Shown here piece after piece: positions 24,239 through 32,090 of a stretch of DNA of 51,288 bases. The position numbers were made by a program, and so were the translations under genes. Position 1 is the first letter of the stretch, and every line of letters starts with the position of its first letter. Source of the stretch: an uncultured Spirochaetales bacterium (GTDB lineage Bacteria; Spirochaetota; Spirochaetia; Sphaerochaetales; Sphaerochaetaceae); the NCBI GenBank assembly GCA_902781545.1, contig CACZJR010000006.1, forward strand, positions 1 through 51,288. The letters run 5' to 3'. The notes under the pieces were generated by a model. That model was not told the origin of the DNA and searched no databases. It worked only from the letters and a program-made list of their open reading frames with translations.

Positions 24239-24471
24239 GTTCCGCTCCTATCGAGGTATTTATCAATAAATAAAAGAATCTATTTAATCATAGTAATAAT
24301 AGCACAAAAAATGTTCATGATATAGCAATTCTTTGTGTTGTTTCGTGATATTTTGTGTTGCAATCAATACCATCCTGTTCATAGCTTGTGCATAGAAAAC
24401 AAAGGATTTCTGAACTGACATCCATGACACAGGAAACTGACATTTATGAACAATTTATACACAGGATTGAA
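24239..24471. other. Candidate chromosomal origin (oriC) between dnaA and dnaN
   Basis: This 233-bp gene-free region lies between dnaN and dnaA. It holds an inverted pair of DnaA-box doublets. At 24372-24395 on the plus strand: ATCC, TGTTCATAG, CT, TGTGCATAG. At 24444-24467 on the minus strand: ATCC, TGTGTATAA, AT, TGTTCATAA. The exact consensus box TTATACACA is at 24455-24463, and a lone TGTTCATGA is at 24312-24320. Two direct repeats TTTGTGTTG (24332-24340, 24352-24360) are 20 bp apart. An AT-rich stretch at about 24255-24304 could unwind. Confidence 0.7.
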
Positions 24472-25863
24472 TTATTTCTTCCTGGCCTCAAGCTTGATCT
24501 GTGTCTCGAGCTTCTCAATTATGTTGTTTATCTCTTTCTCGCTTGACTTAAGTCTGGCCTCGACCTTCTGGACATTGTACATGACAGTGGTGTGGTTCTT
24601 TCCGCCGAACTCATATCCTATCTCCGTTGTGGAGAAATCCGTGAGCTTTCGGCAGAGGTACATTGCAATCTGCCTGGGAAGGACTATGGACTGGTTCTTG
24701 TTTTTTCCTTTTATATCATAAGGGGACACGTTGAAGTAATTTGAGACGGCCTTGATTATCAGGTCTATGGAAATACCGCTTGTGTCATTGTTGGAGCTTA
24801 TTATGTGTCTGAGCTGCTCCTTGGCTATGTCAAGTGAGATGTCCTTGTTCAGCAGCTGACAGTAGGCTATTAGCTTTGTAAGGCATGATTCCAAAGCCCT
24901 GACATTGCTTGAGATGTTGGATGCTATGTAATCAATGACCTCAGAGCTGAACTCAACGTTCTTCTCCTGGCATTTCTTCCTCAGAATGGCGACCCTTGTC
25001 TCGTAATCAGGAGGAAGAAGGTCAATGTTGAGGCCTCTCTCAAACCTGCTTCTGAGACGGTCAGATATGTTCTTTAGCTCCTCTACCGGTCTGTCGCATG
25101 TGAACACGATCTGACGTCCGGTGTCGTAAAGGTCATTGAATGTGTTGAACAGCTCGTTCTGGGTCTCGTTCTTGTTCTGCAGGAAGTGGATGTCGTCTAT
25201 CAGAAGGACCGATACCTTCCTGTACTTGTTCTTGAACTGCTGTGACTTGTTCTCGTTTATGGACTGAATGTACTCATTGGTGAAGTTCTCGGCGGTTACG
25301 TAGACTACCTTGAGCTTGGTGTTCTTCCTGATGTAGTTTCCGATGCTCTGTATAAGGTGGGTCTTTCCAAGTCCTACACCTCCGTACAGAAGGCATGGGT
25401 TGTATGCTGATCCGGGGTTCTTCGCAATAGCCATGCAGGCGCTGTATGCGAAGCTGCTGTTGTCTCCAGGAACGAATGACTCAAATGTGTATGAAGGGTT
25501 GAACATCATGTCTTCGGCAGACTGTCTCGCAGGCTTCTGAGTCTTCTGCTCCTGAGTTTGATTTGATGGCTCACTTTTCTGAGTTTCAGTGGATTTTATT
25601 ATATTACTCTGATTCTTGGCATCTTTTTTCACCTCAAAAGATACTGTGTACGTAGATTCTCCAAGCTCACTGAGAGTGTTCTCTATGAGCTCCTTGTACA
25701 CTGCCTCAACCCTGTCCTTGACGAAATTAGAAGGAACATAAAGAGTAACTTTTCCCTTGTCCTCTCCACCGAGGAATATGCGTGTGAACCACGAGGAGAA
25801 CTCACTTTCGGGCAATGAATTCTTAATCTGGGATATTGTCCTGTTCCAAAGTTCCTCGTTCAT
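24472..25863 (-). CDS. dnaA: Chromosomal replication initiator DnaA
   Basis: A 463-residue AAA+ initiator that binds DnaA boxes and opens the origin. Domain I is residues 1-90 (NRTISQIKNSLPESEFSSWF at the start). A Gln/Ser/Lys-rich linker follows. The AAA+ core has Walker A YGGVGLGKTH and Walker B VLLIDDIHFLQNK, and the C-terminal helix-turn-helix has FGGKNHTTVMYNVQKVE, the DnaA signature. The start is ATG 25863, preceded by GAGGTGAT. An in-frame ATG at 25887 is rejected because it is only 2 nt from the predicted -10. Confidence 0.97.
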   Translation of the reverse strand: MNEELWNRTISQIKNSLPESEFSSWFTRIFLGGEDKGKVTLYVPSNFVKDRVEAVYKELIENTLSELGESTYTVSFEVKKDAKNQSNIIKSTETQKSEPSNQTQEQKTQKPARQSAEDMMFNPSYTFESFVPGDNSSFAYSACMAIAKNPGSAYNPCLLYGGVGLGKTHLIQSIGNYIRKNTKLKVVYVTAENFTNEYIQSINENKSQQFKNKYRKVSVLLIDDIHFLQNKNETQNELFNTFNDLYDTGRQIVFTCDRPVEELKNISDRLRSRFERGLNIDLLPPDYETRVAILRKKCQEKNVEFSSEVIDYIASNISSNVRALESCLTKLIAYCQLLNKDISLDIAKEQLRHIISSNNDTSGISIDLIIKAVSNYFNVSPYDIKGKNKNQSIVLPRQIAMYLCRKLTDFSTTEIGYEFGGKNHTTVMYNVQKVEARLKSSEKEINNIIEKLETQIKLEARKK

Positions 25864-25889
25864 AGTCTGATCACCTCGCACAGTCATTA

Positions 25890-25918
25890 ATAATAGCTTG
25901 TTGATTTGCGCTTTTCAA
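25890..25918 (-). promoter_or_regulatory. dnaA promoter
   Basis: Minus strand: -35 TTGAAA (25913-25918), 17-bp spacer, -10 TATTAT (25890-25895). It gives a leader of about 20 nt that contains the GAGGTGAT ribosome site. Confidence 0.65.
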
Positions 25919-25973
25919 GGATTAAAACAAGGAGCAAAACAGCTGTATTTTCTTTCAGAGTCCTTGAGCTATT

Positions 25974-26031
25974 TAACTAAAATATATATTATTATTTACT
26001 GTTATTTATCTTTAATAATAAGAGGTATACT
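25974..26031 (+). promoter_or_regulatory. AT-rich gyrB promoter region
   Basis: A stretch of almost pure A/T (25974-26020) ends in the -10 box TATACT (26026-26031), 5 nt before the gyrB ATG. The -35 is poor (TTATTT). The AT block could also serve as a DNA-unwinding region, but no DnaA box is seen in the dnaA-gyrB gap. An AGAGG at 26021-26025 is a possible distant ribosome site. Confidence 0.45.
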
Positions 26032-26036
26032 ATTTC

Positions 26037-28046
26037 ATGAATGAAGAGATCATGAACGAAGAGGAAATGAGCAATCTCGCCCACACCTCTGCCCAGTACA
26101 CCGGAGAGAACATTCAGGTCCTGAAAGGACTGGAAGCTGTCCGTGTAAGACCAGGAATGTACATCGGATCCACAGGTCCTGACGGACTGCACCATCTTGT
26201 CTATGAGGTTGTTGATAACTCCATTGATGAGGCGGTGGCCGGTTACTGTGACACCATCCGCATCACAATCGACAAGGGCAACTACGTCACTGTCGAGGAT
26301 AACGGAAGAGGTATTCCTGTTGACATCCATCCTACAGAGGGAATAAGCACACTTGAGGTCGCGCTCTGCCACCTGCATGCAGGAGGTAAGTTCAACGGAG
26401 GAGCCTACAAGGTCTCAGGAGGACTTCACGGAGTCGGTGTCAGTGTCGTAAATGCCCTTTCAGATCATCTGATCGCAATTGTCCACCGCAATCCTGACAT
26501 GTACATGCAGGAGTACCATTATGGTGAGCCGGTGGAGGCAGTCAAGAAGATCGGATCAACTGAAAAGGTAGGAACCACAATCAAGTTCCATCCTGACACA
26601 TCCATCATGGAGACTGACAACTTCAGCTTCGGAGTACTGTGCGAGAGATTCAGGGAGCTTGCCTTCCTTAACAAGGGAATAACCATCACTGCCATTGACA
26701 ACAGGGATGATAATCCTGAGGAGAAGGTCTTCCATTTTGATGGAGGAATCAAGGACTTCGTCTCCTATATCAATGAGAACAAGAAGGTAATCCCTGAGGG
26801 AACAGAGCCTATCTACTACTTCGGTGAGAGGTCAAATGACAACGGCGCAGCCATTGTCGAGTTCGCACTGCAGTACAACGACAGGTTTGACGAGAACCTG
26901 CACTCCTTTGCCAACAACATAAACACACGTGAGGGCGGAAAGCACCTGATAGGATTCACAAGCGGCCTTGTGGCGGCATTCAAGAACCAGCTTCAGAACC
27001 ACCTGAAGGAGCTTGTGGGCAAGAACAAGAGCGCAGAGGCGTTCTTTGAGTCAGATGACTTCAAGGAGGGCTTCAACTCAGATGTCCGCGAGGGTCTGAG
27101 CGCGGTTGTGTCTGTAAAGATCACCAACCCTCAGTTCGAGGGCCAGACAAAGATGAAGCTCGGAAACTCCTATGTACAGGGCATTGTCTACAGCTTTGTC
27201 TACCAGAAGCTCAACGATTACTTTGACGAGCATCCGGATCAGATAATGATCCTGCTCGAGAAGACAATCGCATCCTCCAAGGCGAGGATAGCAGCCAAGA
27301 AGGCGCGCGAGAACGCCCGTAAAAAAGGTTCTGTGAGCCTGCCGGGTAAACTTGCACCCTGCACGGAAAAAGATCCTGCACAGTGCGAGATTTTCATCGT
27401 TGAGGGAGATTCAGCAGGCGGAAGCGCCAAACAGGGGCGCGACAGAAGGATCCAGGCGATCCTCCCGCTGTGGGGAAAGATGCTCAACGTCGAGAAGACC
27501 AGAGAGGACAAGGTAGAGGGAAACGACAAGCTCCAGCCGGTCATCGACTCAATCGGTGCAGGACTCGGAGCCAGCTTCGATGTCACCAAGGCCCGCTACC
27601 ACAAGGTCATTATCATGGCCGATGCCGATGTCGACGGCTCACATATCAGGACACTGCTTCTGACCTTCTTCTTCAGGTACATGAGACCTCTGATCGATGC
27701 AGGCTATGTGTATTTCGCAATGCCTCCCCTCTATAAGATCACCATCAAGGGAAAGGACTTCTACGCCTTCAACGATGATGACAAGGCAACGATCCTGAGG
27801 GACCACAACGAGGATGAGTCTGATTCAAAGAACGTCAAGATCCAGCGTTACAAAGGTCTTGGTGAGATGAACCCCGAGCAGCTCTGGGAGACAACCATGA
27901 ACCCCGAGACAAGGTTCATCGGAAAGGTTCATCTCTCTGATGCGGTTGAGGCAGACCATGTGTTCTCAATGCTCATGGGAGAGGAAGTTGAGCCAAGGCG
28001 CATCTTCATCGAGCAGAACGCGACTTATGCGCAGATTGATGCATGA
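26037..28046 (+). CDS. gyrB: DNA gyrase subunit B
   Basis: A 669-residue ATPase subunit of gyrase, which negatively supercoils DNA. The GHKL ATPase domain shows EVVDNSIDEA (about residues 57-66), DNGRGIPVD and GGLHGVGVSVVNALS. The TOPRIM domain shows IVEGDSAGGSAKQGRDRR and DADVDGSHIRTLLLTFF, followed by the short C-terminal GyrA-binding piece with KIQRYKGLGEMNPEQLWET. There are also in-frame ATGs at 26052 and 26067; the first is used here. It overlaps or nearly abuts gyrA. It is divergent from dnaA. Confidence 0.97.
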   Translation: MNEEIMNEEEMSNLAHTSAQYTGENIQVLKGLEAVRVRPGMYIGSTGPDGLHHLVYEVVDNSIDEAVAGYCDTIRITIDKGNYVTVEDNGRGIPVDIHPTEGISTLEVALCHLHAGGKFNGGAYKVSGGLHGVGVSVVNALSDHLIAIVHRNPDMYMQEYHYGEPVEAVKKIGSTEKVGTTIKFHPDTSIMETDNFSFGVLCERFRELAFLNKGITITAIDNRDDNPEEKVFHFDGGIKDFVSYINENKKVIPEGTEPIYYFGERSNDNGAAIVEFALQYNDRFDENLHSFANNINTREGGKHLIGFTSGLVAAFKNQLQNHLKELVGKNKSAEAFFESDDFKEGFNSDVREGLSAVVSVKITNPQFEGQTKMKLGNSYVQGIVYSFVYQKLNDYFDEHPDQIMILLEKTIASSKARIAAKKARENARKKGSVSLPGKLAPCTEKDPAQCEIFIVEGDSAGGSAKQGRDRRIQAILPLWGKMLNVEKTREDKVEGNDKLQPVIDSIGAGLGASFDVTKARYHKVIIMADADVDGSHIRTLLLTFFFRYMRPLIDAGYVYFAMPPLYKITIKGKDFYAFNDDDKATILRDHNEDESDSKNVKIQRYKGLGEMNPEQLWETTMNPETRFIGKVHLSDAVEADHVFSMLMGEEVEPRRIFIEQNATYAQIDA

Positions 28047-28060
28047 CGGGAGGTGATGAG

Positions 28061-30604
28061 ATGGATGAAGAAATGAAAGACAGAGTAATAGTCTCAGACC
28101 TCTCTGAGGAGATGAAGAAAAGCTATCTCGACTATGCAATGAGTGTCATAGTCAGCCGTGCTCTTCCGGATGTCCGTGACGGCCTGAAGCCTGTTCACAG
28201 GAGAATCCTGTATGACATGTATGACCTGGGTATCAAATCCACAGGAAGCTTCAAGAAATGCGCCAGGACAGTCGGAGACGTCCTTGGTAAGTTCCACCCG
28301 CATGGAGACGCATCGGTCTATGATGCACTTGTAAGACTCGCACAGGACTTCTCAATGCGTTATCCGGTCATCAAGCCGCAGGGTAACTTCGGTTCAATCG
28401 ACGGTGACCCACCTGCAGCCTACAGATATACAGAGGCGAAGATGGCCCGCATGGGAGAGCTGATGCTCCAGGACATCGACAAGGACACGGTCAACTTCGT
28501 GCCCAACTTCGATGAGTCACTGAAGGAGCCAGAGGTCCTGCCGGCAAGCTTCCCGTTCCTGCTTGCAAACGGAACAAGCGGAATCGCAGTCGGTATGGCA
28601 AACAACATGCCGCCGCACAACCTCCGCGAGATCACCGATGCCCTCTGCGCCATGATCGAGAATCCTGAGATATCCGTCCTTGAGCTGATGAACTACATCA
28701 AGGGACCGGACTTCCCCACATACGGCAAGATCTGCGGTACAAAGGGAATCAGGGATGCCTTTGAGACAGGCCGCGGAAAGATCGTGCTGCGCGGAGTCTA
28801 CCATGTCGAGGATCACAAGACACATGAGTCAATCGTGTTCACCGAAATTCCTTATCAGGTGAATAAATCCGCTCTGGTGAAGAAGATAGATGACCTTCGT
28901 AAGGACGACGTACTAAAGGATATCTCAGCAATCAGGGATGAGTCAGGACGTGAGGGAATAAGAATCGTCATAGAGCTCAAGAAAGAGGCTGTTCCTGAGA
29001 TCGCAGTCAACCATCTGTTCCTCAACACGGACCTTCAGATCAACTTCAACGTCAACAACCTGGCTCTTGTCGAGGGCCGTCCGAAGTGCCTGAACCTCAA
29101 GCAGATGCTCTACTACTACCTTGAGCACCGCAAGGAGGTCACAACCAGGCGCACAAGATTTGACCTTGCCAAGGCACAGGAGCGTGAGCATATCCTGCTC
29201 GGCCTGAAGATCGGCCTTGAGAACATCGACGAGGTCATTGAGATCATCAAGAAGGCTGCCAACAACGATGAGGCTTCCGTCAACCTGCAGGCAAGGTTCG
29301 GACTCTCCGATAAGCAGGCCAACGCCATCATCCAGATGAGACTCGGACGTCTGAGCCACATGGAGACCCAGCAGATCATCGATGAGCTGAATGAGCTCGA
29401 GATCAAGATCGCCTTCTTCAAGGAGCTTCTTGAGGACGAGACAAAGATGCTCAAGGAGGTCGAGAAGGAGATCCGCCAGGTCGGAGAGGAATACGGCGAT
29501 GACAGGCGCACACAGATTGACTTCCATGAGGTCGACGGTCTTGTGGACAAGGACTTCATCAAGAAAGAGGATGTAGTTGTTGTCATCACAAACAAGGGCT
29601 TTGTGAAGCGTGTTCCTGCTGACGAGTACAAGTCACAGGGCCGTGGAGGAAAGGGTGTCAAGGGCGCATCCCTCAGGGATGAGGACTTTGTTGAGCATCT
29701 GTTCTCAGCATTCTCACATGACCATATCCTCTTTGTCACAAATTACGGAAAGGCCTACTGCCTTGAGGTCTGGGAGATTCCGGAGGGCCAGAAGGTCGGA
29801 AAGGGAGTCAACATCAAGGCTGTGCTGCCCAAGATGGAGGACGGAGAGAGCATATCAGCCATCATTGACTTCAAGGACTTCGATGAGACAGAGAGCATCC
29901 TCATGGCAACCAAGTACGGTGTGGTCAAGCAGGTCAAGCTCAATGACTTCATCAACGCCAGGAAGAACGGAATCAAGGCGATTATCCTTGATGAGGGCGA
30001 TGCGCTGATCAAGTGTCTGTTCGTCAAGCAGGGCGATGAGGCAATGATTGTGTCCAAGAACGGCAAGGGACTGAGGTTCTCCGTTGACGATGTCAGGATA
30101 ATGGGAAGAGCAACACACGGTGTAAGAGGCATGAACCTGGCAGACGGAGACGAGATTGTTGGCCTTGTAAAGGTTGAGCCTGACAAGAACATCATCCTGG
30201 TCACCAACACCGGAAAGGGAAAACAGGTCGAGTTCGACTTCTTCAGGACACATGGCAGAGGCACCATGGGGCAACTGATCTACAAGCTCTCTGATGATAT
30301 GTATCTTGTTTCTGTACAAGGAGTTAACGATGATAATGACGTTGTCTGCATCACCAAGAAAGGACAGACAATCCGCACACATGTCAACGGAATTTCCTCT
30401 CAGGGAAGGAACGCTGGCGGCGTGAATGTGTTCAAGATGAAGACAGATGACGACTACATCGTTGCCATGGCAGTGACTAACTATCAGGAGGATGAGCCTG
30501 AGATCACCGAGAACCTGGAAACAGATAATAACTCTGATGTTTCCGAAGTCGGAACAAACGAAAATGAGAAGATTTCCGTTAGTTCTGACAACGAAAATGA
30601 ATAA
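28061..30604 (+). CDS. gyrA: DNA gyrase subunit A
   Basis: An 847-residue breakage-reunion subunit. The active-site tyrosine is Tyr123 in [10 protein letters not shown]. The C-terminal beta-pinwheel contains the GyrA box QGRGGKG, which marks gyrase rather than topoisomerase IV, and ends in an acidic tail. A strong GGGAGGTGAT ribosome site 5 nt before ATG 28061 decides the start over an ATG at 28043 that overlaps the gyrB stop. In the quinolone-determining loop [12 protein letters not shown], the position equivalent to E. coli Ser83 is alanine (Ala84 here). Confidence 0.97.
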   Translation: MDEEMKDRVIVSDLSEEMKKSYLDYAMSVIVSRALPDVRDGLKPVHRRILYDMYDLGIKSTGSFKKCARTVGDVLGKFHPHGDASVYDALVRLAQDFSMRYPVIKPQGNFGSIDGDPPAAYRYTEAKMARMGELMLQDIDKDTVNFVPNFDESLKEPEVLPASFPFLLANGTSGIAVGMANNMPPHNLREITDALCAMIENPEISVLELMNYIKGPDFPTYGKICGTKGIRDAFETGRGKIVLRGVYHVEDHKTHESIVFTEIPYQVNKSALVKKIDDLRKDDVLKDISAIRDESGREGIRIVIELKKEAVPEIAVNHLFLNTDLQINFNVNNLALVEGRPKCLNLKQMLYYYLEHRKEVTTRRTRFDLAKAQEREHILLGLKIGLENIDEVIEIIKKAANNDEASVNLQARFGLSDKQANAIIQMRLGRLSHMETQQIIDELNELEIKIAFFKELLEDETKMLKEVEKEIRQVGEEYGDDRRTQIDFHEVDGLVDKDFIKKEDVVVVITNKGFVKRVPADEYKSQGRGGKGVKGASLRDEDFVEHLFSAFSHDHILFVTNYGKAYCLEVWEIPEGQKVGKGVNIKAVLPKMEDGESISAIIDFKDFDETESILMATKYGVVKQVKLNDFINARKNGIKAIILDEGDALIKCLFVKQGDEAMIVSKNGKGLRFSVDDVRIMGRATHGVRGMNLADGDEIVGLVKVEPDKNIILVTNTGKGKQVEFDFFRTHGRGTMGQLIYKLSDDMYLVSVQGVNDDNDVVCITKKGQTIRTHVNGISSQGRNAGGVNVFKMKTDDDYIVAMAVTNYQEDEPEITENLETDNNSDVSEVGTNENEKISVSSDNENE

Positions 30605-30672
30605 GATTTTCGAGTGAGAAAATCGCCATTTTTGGCCACGTTATTCTGTTTCTATAAATAGTAACACACGGT

Positions 30673-30709
30673 AAAAACCGCATTCTAGCTATCTGGAATG
30701 CGGTTTTTT
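30673..30709 (+). terminator. Intrinsic terminator of gyrBA
   Basis: A long stem (AAAACCGCATTC / GAATGCGGTTTT) is followed by a T run, about 70 bp after the gyrA stop codon. The gene-free stretch 30605-30981 holds this terminator, two parS sites, a tiny possible ORF and the nifU terminator. Confidence 0.9.
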
Positions 30710-30778
30710 AGTGTCTCCGGGGATTTTCAAAAATAGAACCAAGTAACTTCCGAAAACTTAAAAGACTGATCTGTACTG

Positions 30779-30919
30779 GTGAGCGGTAACATTGAGAATG
30801 TTTCACGTGAAACGTTTCATAAGGTTGAATCTTTTAAAATATGGATTAGAAATGAAGGTTATGAAATTGAAATGATCAGTTTAGCCTATGGTGATGAAGA
30901 TATTGGTTTAGGGAAATAA
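30779..30919 (+). CDS. Possible 46-residue ORF spanning a parS site
   Basis: A GTG-started frame that encodes a plausible soluble peptide (central part ENVSRETFHKVESFKIWI). The parS site is read as VSRET. No ribosome site or promoter is evident, no family is recognised, and the sequence is more AT-rich than the neighbouring genes. It may be the remnant of a decayed gene, or chance. Low confidence. Confidence 0.2.
   Translation: MSGNIENVSRETFHKVESFKIWIRNEGYEIEMISLAYGDEDIGLGK
30799..30814 (+). promoter_or_regulatory. parS centromere site 1
   Basis: TGTTTCACGTGAAACG is a near-perfect match to the universal chromosomal parS (TGTTNCACGTGAAACA), the site that ParB loads onto. It lies about 500 bp upstream of parA. 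Confidence 0.93.
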
Positions 30920-30941
30920 AAATCCAGGCCGAAGCCTGGAT
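30912..30941 (-). terminator. Intrinsic terminator of the NifU-like gene
   Basis: Minus strand: an 8-bp perfect stem (ATCCAGGC/GCCTGGAT) with a TTCG tetraloop is followed by a T-rich run, 40 bp after the stop codon and beyond parS site 2. Confidence 0.8.
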
Positions 30942-30965
30942 CTGGTTGTAAATAGTAGTGATCAG

Positions 30966-30981
30966 CGTTTCACGTGAAACA
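30966..30981 (-). promoter_or_regulatory. parS centromere site 2
   Basis: On the minus strand this reads TGTTTCACGTGAAACG, identical to site 1 but inverted and 167 bp away. It directly abuts the stop codon of the NifU-like gene. Confidence 0.93.
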
Positions 30982-31236
30982 TTAATTGTCTTTCTGCATG
31001 TCTTCCATAGTAAGATCAACAACCTCAAGATCCTCGCTGACATTGTACTTAAGCATGCGCTCTACTCCGTTCTTAAGGGTCATCTCGGCCATCATGCAGC
31101 CGGCACAGGCTCCTCTGAGCTTAACAAAGACCTTATTGCCTTCCAATCTGACATAATCAATGTCACCACCATCATTCTGAAGTGAAGGTCTGACATAATC
31201 TATAGCTTCAACCACTTTCTTTTCCAAATCATCCAT
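30982..31236 (-). CDS. NifU-like C-terminal domain Fe-S scaffold protein
   Basis: An 84-residue stand-alone NifU C-terminal domain with the CxxC pair (Cys44, Cys47) in RGACAGCMMAEMTLK. Such proteins carry or deliver a 4Fe-4S cluster to target enzymes in the cytoplasm. The DGGDIDYVRLEGNKVFVKL strand region is typical. GGAGG precedes the ATG. It is divergent from parA and stands alone between the two parS sites and parA. Its own terminator follows. Confidence 0.9.
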   Translation of the reverse strand: MDDLEKKVVEAIDYVRPSLQNDGGDIDYVRLEGNKVFVKLRGACAGCMMAEMTLKNGVERMLKYNVSEDLEVVDLTMEDMQKDN

Positions 31237-31296
31237 GGTTTATACTTTCCTCCTGCAGTAAATGTAGAATAAGTATTGGAATAAGTCAATAAAGTG

Positions 31297-31325
31297 GTGA
31301 CTTTTGAAATTTTATGTTCTATATT
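31297..31325 (+). promoter_or_regulatory. parA promoter, predicted leaderless
   Basis: -35 GTGACT (31297-31302), 17-bp spacer, -10 TATATT (31320-31325). ATG 31332 follows after 6 nt, without a ribosome site. Confidence 0.55.
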
Positions 31326-31331
31326 AAAAGC

Positions 31332-32090
31332 ATGCAGGCTAAAAAAATCATTTATTTGAATCAAAAAGGTGGTGTCGGAAAGACTACTACTGCTGTGAAT
31401 GTTGGCTCTGCTCTTGCCAGGGAGGGATATAAGGTCCTTCTAGTTGATCTTGATTCCCAGGGTAATATGTCCAGTTCTGTCTCTGCAGATACTTCAAAAC
31501 CTGGAATTTATGAGATTTTAGCTGGTGAAGCGGACATTTCTGCTGTACAGACCACTCCTGTGGAGGGATTATACTGTCTGAGCGGTGGAATTAACATGGC
31601 TGGTCTTGCTGTAGAGCTTGTAGATGAGGAAGAAAGAGAGTTTTTCCTTAAAAATGCATTAGCTCCATTTGATGATCAGTACGATTTTATATTTGCTGAC
31701 TGTCCTCCGGCATTGGATCTGGTAACAATGAATGCTCTCTGCTGGGCAAATTTCGTTGTAATTCCAATGCAGTGCGAGTATTTTGCCATGGAAGGACTCA
31801 ATTTGCTGCTTAGAACGGTTAATTCTGTCAAAAAACGCTTGAATCCTGGACTGGAGGTGCTTGGAATTGTCTTCACAATGTATTCAAAGCGTGCAAATCT
31901 CAATAACGAAGTTGTAGAAGATATCTCAACATACTTCAAAGAGCTTGTTTTTGACACAAAAATCCCCAGAAATGTGCGTTTAAGTGAGGCACCTTCCCAT
32001 GGTTTGCCCATAAATGCATATGATAACAGCTGTTCCGGCGCAAAAGCATATGCTGCTCTGGCAAAGGAGGTCTTAAGCCGTGCCTATTAG
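31332..32090 (+). CDS. parA: Chromosome-partitioning ATPase ParA/Soj
   Basis: A 252-residue deviant-Walker ATPase that drives origin segregation together with ParB-parS. The motifs are KGGVGKTTTAVNVG (deviant Walker A, with signature Lys), LVDLDSQGNMS (A') and FIFADCPPALDLVTMNAL (Walker B). The frame is open from an ATG at 31314, but that lies upstream of the -10 box, so ATG 31332 is chosen. The gene is visibly richer in A/T at wobble positions than gyrA or radA. It overlaps parB by 11 bp. Confidence 0.95.
   Translation: MQAKKIIYLNQKGGVGKTTTAVNVGSALAREGYKVLLVDLDSQGNMSSSVSADTSKPGIYEILAGEADISAVQTTPVEGLYCLSGGINMAGLAVELVDEEEREFFLKNALAPFDDQYDFIFADCPPALDLVTMNALCWANFVVIPMQCEYFAMEGLNLLLRTVNSVKKRLNPGLEVLGIVFTMYSKRANLNNEVVEDISTYFKELVFDTKIPRNVRLSEAPSHGLPINAYDNSCSGAKAYAALAKEVLSRAY

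Noticed and set aside
25864-25887. dnaA start at ATG 25887
   Set aside because: It is 2 nt from the predicted -10 hexamer. ATG 25863 has GAGGTGAT upstream and begins at the conserved domain I.
25974-26036. oriC placed in the dnaA-gyrB gap
   Set aside because: The gap has a suitable AT-rich block, but no DnaA-box match was found. The boxes cluster in the dnaA-dnaN gap and near 12.9 kb.
28943-29739. Long open frames (194 and 207 codons) antisense to gyrA
   Set aside because: Low-complexity Leu/Ser/Asp-rich translations typical of shadows of a GC-rich gene; gyrA covers the whole interval.
31314-31331. parA start at ATG 31314
   Set aside because: It lies upstream of the -10 box. ATG 31332 begins at the conserved N-terminus and is 6 nt past the -10.
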